Positions 6,566-8,815 of a stretch of DNA of 8,815 nt are shown here, piece by piece (within the stretch, counting starts at the first letter, position 1; each line of letters starts with the position of its first letter). This DNA is from Bacillota bacterium (GTDB lineage: Bacteria > Bacillota > DTU030), in the NCBI GenBank assembly GCA_012842325.1, contig DUTA01000117.1, forward strand, positions 1 to 8,815. Reading direction: 5' to 3'. The notes beneath the pieces were generated by a model that was not told the origin of the DNA, did no database searches, and saw nothing but the letters and a program-made list of their open reading frames with translations. The position numbers and the translations under genes were made by a program.

Positions 6566-6574
6566 AAAGGTGAT
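6566..6574 (+). promoter_or_regulatory. Ribosome binding site of rlmI (decides the ATG start)
   Basis: AAAGGTGAT ends 4 nt before ATG 6579. The in-frame GTG at 6570 lies inside this site, so the ATG is the better start. Confidence 0.75.
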
Positions 6575-6578
6575 CCGG

Positions 6579-7808
6579 ATGAAACAAGAACGGCCGTATC
6601 CCAAAGTCACAATATCCCCCAAGGCAGAGGCCAGTGTCAGGCATGGGCATCCCTGGATTTACGGGGAAGAGATTCTTCAAATAGAGGGCGAACCCCAAAA
6701 CGGCGGCCTGGTGGACGTGGTGGCCGGAAAGACCTTTCTGGGTACGGGCTTTTACAACAGTATCAGCAAGATTGCCGTCCGCCTCATTTCCCGCAACGCC
6801 AACGATGTATTCGACCATCGCTTTTGGCGCCGCCGGGTGGAATATGCCCTTCGCTACCGTAAAACCGTCATGCCTGGTGCAGACTTTACCTGTTGCCGCC
6901 TGGTTCACGGTGAGGCGGACCAGATGCCGGGGCTGACCGTGGACCGCTTCGGCAGCATCCTGTCGGTGCAGAACACCTGTCTCGGCATGGAACAGATCAA
7001 GGATACCCTTTACCATGCCCTTTGGGATGCCCTTACCGAAATGGGGGAAACTGTCATCGGTATCTATGAACGCAATGACATTGGCCTGCGTACCCGAGAA
7101 GGGCTAGCGGAGTATAAGGGCTGGTACCGTTCTGACACCATACCTGCGCCGGCATCCACTGTGACGGAGATACAGGAAAACGGTGTGCGCTATCTGGTAG
7201 ATGTGGAAAAGGGCCAGAAAACTGGCTTTTTCCTGGACCAGAAATATAACCGGGCCGCCGTGGCCCGGCTTGCCAGGGGTAAGCGGGTACTGGACTGCTT
7301 TACTTATTCCGGCTCCTTCGGCCTTAATGCGGCGCTGGGCGGGGCGGCCCATGTGACCTGCGTGGATATCTCCCAGGCAGCTATCGATCTGGCAAAAGCA
7401 AATGCCGCCCTCAACGGCCTGGACGGAAAAATGGACTTTCTGTGCGCCGACGTCTTTGACCTGCTGACAGAGCTGGCAGAGGGAAAATGCCGCGACTACG
7501 ACTTTATCATCCTTGACCCGCCGGCCTTTACCAAATCCCGCAAGACGGTGCAGGCCGCCGCCCGCGGCTATAAAGAGATCAACCTGAAGGCCATGAAGCT
7601 GCTGCCCCGGGGCGGCTATCTGGCCACCTGCAGCTGCAGCCACTTCATAACGGACGACTTATTCCGCAAAATACTGGCAAAGGCTGCCAGGAATAGCGCC
7701 AAATCCCTCAGGCAGATTGAAGCCCGCCAGCAAGCCCCGGACCATCCCATCCTGTGGAATGTTCCGGAGACGGACTACCTTAAGTTTTATATCTTCCAGG
7801 TTGTCTGA
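6579..7808 (+). CDS. rlmI: RlmI-type class I SAM-dependent rRNA methyltransferase (23S rRNA cytosine-C5)
   Basis: The product probably methylates a cytosine at C5 in 23S rRNA, using S-adenosylmethionine (m5C1962 in E. coli for RlmI), in the cytoplasm. The 409-residue protein has the family architecture. An N-terminal PUA-like RNA-binding domain (about 8-75) carries the HPWIYGEEI stretch. A middle domain (about 80-190) contains GLTVDRFG. The Rossmann methyltransferase domain (about 200-409) has KGQKTGFFLDQ (211-221), motif I VLDCFTYSGSFGLNA (237-251), acidic CVDIS (261-265), the DPPAF motif (313-317) and TCSCS (350-354), which supplies the probable catalytic cysteine. It ends in a LKFYIFQVV strand typical of the family. 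The length is normal and there is no frameshift. It has its own promoter and strong ribosome binding site and is transcribed alone. The exact target base is inferred from the family; the Bacillota homologues are usually annotated only as rRNA methyltransferase. Confidence 0.92.
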   Translation: MKQERPYPKVTISPKAEASVRHGHPWIYGEEILQIEGEPQNGGLVDVVAGKTFLGTGFYNSISKIAVRLISRNANDVFDHRFWRRRVEYALRYRKTVMPGADFTCCRLVHGEADQMPGLTVDRFGSILSVQNTCLGMEQIKDTLYHALWDALTEMGETVIGIYERNDIGLRTREGLAEYKGWYRSDTIPAPASTVTEIQENGVRYLVDVEKGQKTGFFLDQKYNRAAVARLARGKRVLDCFTYSGSFGLNAALGGAAHVTCVDISQAAIDLAKANAALNGLDGKMDFLCADVFDLLTELAEGKCRDYDFIILDPPAFTKSRKTVQAAARGYKEINLKAMKLLPRGGYLATCSCSHFITDDLFRKILAKAARNSAKSLRQIEARQQAPDHPILWNVPETDYLKFYIFQVV

Positions 7809-7848
7809 CCTGTTTCTGAGGAGGCCAAACCAGGCCTTCTTAACCACA

Positions 7849-7892
7849 AAAAATCCGAACCCTTTCCCAGCCGGAAAAAGGTTCGGATTTTT
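7849..7892. terminator. Bidirectional intrinsic terminator shared by rlmI and tRNA-Ala
   Basis: AAAAATCCGAACC (7849-7861) pairs perfectly with GGTTCGGATTTTT (7880-7892). An inner TTTCC/GGAAA stem closes a CAGCC loop. T-runs follow the GC-containing stem on both strands, so it can end the plus-strand rlmI transcript and the minus-strand tRNA transcript, whose mature 3' end is only 4 nt away. A smaller AGGCC/GGCCT hairpin lies at 7822-7837, just after the rlmI stop. Confidence 0.88.
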
Positions 7893-7896
7893 CCTT

Positions 7897-7971
7897 TGGT
7901 GGACCTGAGGGGATTCGAACCCCTGGCCTCCTGAATGCGAGTCAGGCGCTCTCCCACTGAGCTACAGGCCC
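7897..7971 (-). tRNA. tRNA-Ala, anticodon CGC
   Basis: A complete 75-nt cloverleaf on the minus strand. The acceptor stem is GGGCCTG/CAGGTCC with the G3-U70 wobble pair that is the hallmark of alanine tRNA. The D-arm is GCTC/GAGC, the anticodon stem CCTGA/TCAGG, with loop CTCGCAT giving anticodon CGC (reads GCG codons). The variable loop is AGGCC and the T-arm AGGGG-TTCGAAT-CCCCT. The 3' CCA is encoded. It has its own promoter just upstream and a terminator just downstream, so it is a single-gene unit. Confidence 0.97.
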
Positions 7972-7986
7972 ATATTTCACATCTTA

Positions 7987-8015
7987 ATTGTAAACGGTAT
8001 AGATAAAGACGTCAA
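7987..8015 (-). promoter_or_regulatory. Sigma-A promoter of tRNA-Ala
   Basis: On the minus strand: -35 TTGACG (8015-8010), 17-nt spacer, -10 TACAAT (7992-7987). The predicted start is about 10 nt before the mature tRNA 5' end at 7971, typical of a stable-RNA unit. It lies in the 64-nt gap after the ykgJ-like gene. Confidence 0.8.
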
Positions 8016-8035
8016 GCCAAACCCAACCCGACTAT

Positions 8036-8596
8036 TCAACCAGCGGGGTATTTATCTTCCGCCAGGACTATTTCCGGCACAAAATCCGGCCGGCTTTCCC
8101 GTTCCTTCGAATCCCAGACCACCAGTTCCCGTATTTTATTATCTTCCAGTAAAATCTTCCAGGCCTCATACACCCGCTGGATGAACTCCGGCCTGAGCTC
8201 TTTTTTCTCCGTTATTAAAGGGCACTGGTAAGGGACCTGTACCGGATCGTAGATGAGGAGGAGGGAACCGTCGGCCAGGAGGTGGGGGGCCAGGGGGTAG
8301 AAGCGGCACTGGAGGGGGCGCATGGCCCGGGGACAGGGTTTGGTGCAGGTGACGAAATGCACCGTTCCCTTCCAGCTGGGAGGGAAATTATAGTATTTCA
8401 CCTTCTGGACCTGCCACTTTAACCAGTCCTCTTCCCCGCTAAAGAGCTGTTCCTCCCCGGGGTAAAGATAGATACCCATGTCCTTTCCTCCCCGGCAGCA
8501 GGCCCGGCCGCACAAAACACCGCAGTCGTACTCCAGGGGAGTTACCTCAGAGAGCAATTGGTATAATTTTTGATAGGTCTCCTTAGCCAGGGCCAC
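8036..8596 (-). CDS. YkgJ-family cysteine-cluster protein, function unknown
   Basis: The 186-residue cytoplasmic product resembles the YkgJ/UPF0153 family of cysteine-cluster proteins, thought to bind zinc or an iron-sulfur cluster. Eight cysteines are visible: C25, C29, C33 and C34 in a C-x3-C-x3-CC cluster (DCGVLCGRACC), C84 and C88 in CTKPCP, C97 in RPLQCRFYP, and C125 in YQCPL. The RPLQCRFYPL stretch is the most family-like segment. The C-terminal 50 residues are charged and helical without a known motif. I chose GTG at 8596 with GAGGTGG 4 nt upstream. An in-frame ATG at 8632 has no ribosome binding site and would lie almost at the predicted transcription start. The gene is apparently monocistronic and is followed by the separately promoted tRNA-Ala gene. 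No pathway can be assigned from its neighbours. Confidence 0.8.
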   Translation of the reverse strand: MALAKETYQKLYQLLSEVTPLEYDCGVLCGRACCRGGKDMGIYLYPGEEQLFSGEEDWLKWQVQKVKYYNFPPSWKGTVHFVTCTKPCPRAMRPLQCRFYPLAPHLLADGSLLLIYDPVQVPYQCPLITEKKELRPEFIQRVYEAWKILLEDNKIRELVVWDSKERESRPDFVPEIVLAEDKYPAG

Positions 8597-8600
8597 CTTT

Positions 8601-8607
8601 CCACCTC
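8601..8607 (-). promoter_or_regulatory. Ribosome binding site of the ykgJ-like gene (decides the GTG start)
   Basis: GAGGTGG on the minus strand ends 4 nt before GTG 8596; the upstream ATG at 8632 has no such site. Confidence 0.65.
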
Positions 8608-8641
8608 GTCTATTAGATAATAAGGGGAACATTTCACGATA

Positions 8642-8671
8642 ATTATTAGGCCATGAAGCTCAATTTGTCAA
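8642..8671 (-). promoter_or_regulatory. Sigma-A promoter of the ykgJ-like gene
   Basis: On the minus strand a perfect -35 TTGACA (8671-8666) is followed after 18 nt by -10 AATAAT (8647-8642), or after 17 nt by TAATAA. Transcription would start near 8635, giving a leader of about 40 nt to GTG 8596. Confidence 0.7.
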
Positions 8672-8815
8672 GGAGTTACCGGCAGGCAGTGGTAGAGCGA
8701 CCAGAGTTTCGTTCACAGATATTTAATCGCTTAAAAAAGATATTGAAAAGGGTGGGTATCCCTGAGATATTATGGGTGTGGAAAAGAAACCAAATACCTC
8801 AGAAAGGAGACCCAC
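8653..8815 (+). CDS. Possible partial ORF running off the right edge, unrecognised
   Basis: From ATG 8653 a plus-strand frame stays open to the window end, 54 codons. It begins MKLNLSRSYRQAVVERPEFR and continues with a basic helical stretch (IFNRLKKILKRVGIPEILWVW). The amino-acid pattern is protein-like and the +2 frame (from 8655) stops within it. Against it: no clear ribosome binding site precedes the ATG, and the frame starts inside the ykgJ promoter. By my count the stretch 8641-8815 is about 42% GC, well below the genes to its left. A second frame from ATG 8772 is also open to the edge, and AAAGGAG at about 8803 could serve a gene starting just outside. I recognise no family; a mobile-element or recently acquired gene is possible but unproven. 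Confidence 0.3.
   Translation, partial: MKLNLSRSYRQAVVERPEFRSQIFNRLKKILKRVGIPEILWVWKRNQIPQKGDP

Noticed and set aside
7104..7643. Minus-strand open frame opposite the rlmI methyltransferase domain
   Set aside because: It is antisense to the catalytic motifs of rlmI and has no own signals.
1..8815. CRISPR array, insertion sequence or attachment site
   Set aside because: No regularly spaced direct repeats, no transposase with terminal inverted repeats, and no duplicated tRNA 3' end were found inside the window.
8641..8815. Calling the right-edge frame a transposase
   Set aside because: It is only 54 codons, basic and helical; no DDE, HTH or recombinase motif can be pointed to.

Overview
The window reads as chromosomal DNA from an anaerobic, fairly GC-rich Gram-positive bacterium, probably a Clostridia/Bacillota lineage. 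This is inferred from the FtsEX set with a PcsB/CwlO-type coiled-coil partner, strong GGAGG-type ribosome binding sites, sigma-A-like promoters, frequent GTG/TTG starts and a CCA-encoding tRNA gene. No species-level call can be made from the sequence alone.

Layout from left to right. (1) 1-2864, minus strand: the first part of a liv-type ABC operon. It has a lipoprotein solute-binding protein (livK-like), permease LivH and permease LivM, which is cut by the window edge. A perfect 14-bp GC hairpin separates the binding-protein gene from the permeases. (2) 2865-3189: a gene-free leader upstream of livK. (3) 3190-5953, minus strand: an operon of a secreted coiled-coil protein, ftsE and ftsX. (4) 5954-6578: a long divergent intergenic region with a strong hairpin, one doubtful small ORF and a clear promoter for the next gene. 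(5) 6579-7808, plus strand: an RlmI-type PUA + SAM-dependent 23S rRNA methyltransferase. (6) 7849-7892: a long bidirectional terminator. (7) 7897-7971, minus strand: tRNA-Ala(CGC) with its own promoter. (8) 8036-8596, minus strand: a YkgJ-like cysteine-cluster protein with its own promoter. (9) 8653-8815: an AT-richer right end with an open frame running off the window.

How the genes work together. LivK would capture a branched-chain amino acid or related solute outside the cell and deliver it to the LivH/LivM pore; the ATPases LivG/LivF are expected just beyond the left edge. FtsE and FtsX form a membrane ABC machine that transmits ATP hydrolysis to an extracytoplasmic coiled-coil partner controlling peptidoglycan cleavage. 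Here the probable partner is encoded directly upstream of ftsE. It has the PcsB/CwlO/EnvC-type coiled-coil half but no visible hydrolase or LytM domain; a beta-rich domain of uncertain family takes its place. This is the most unusual item in the window. The rest is housekeeping translation (rRNA methylation, tRNA) and a metal-binding protein of unknown role.
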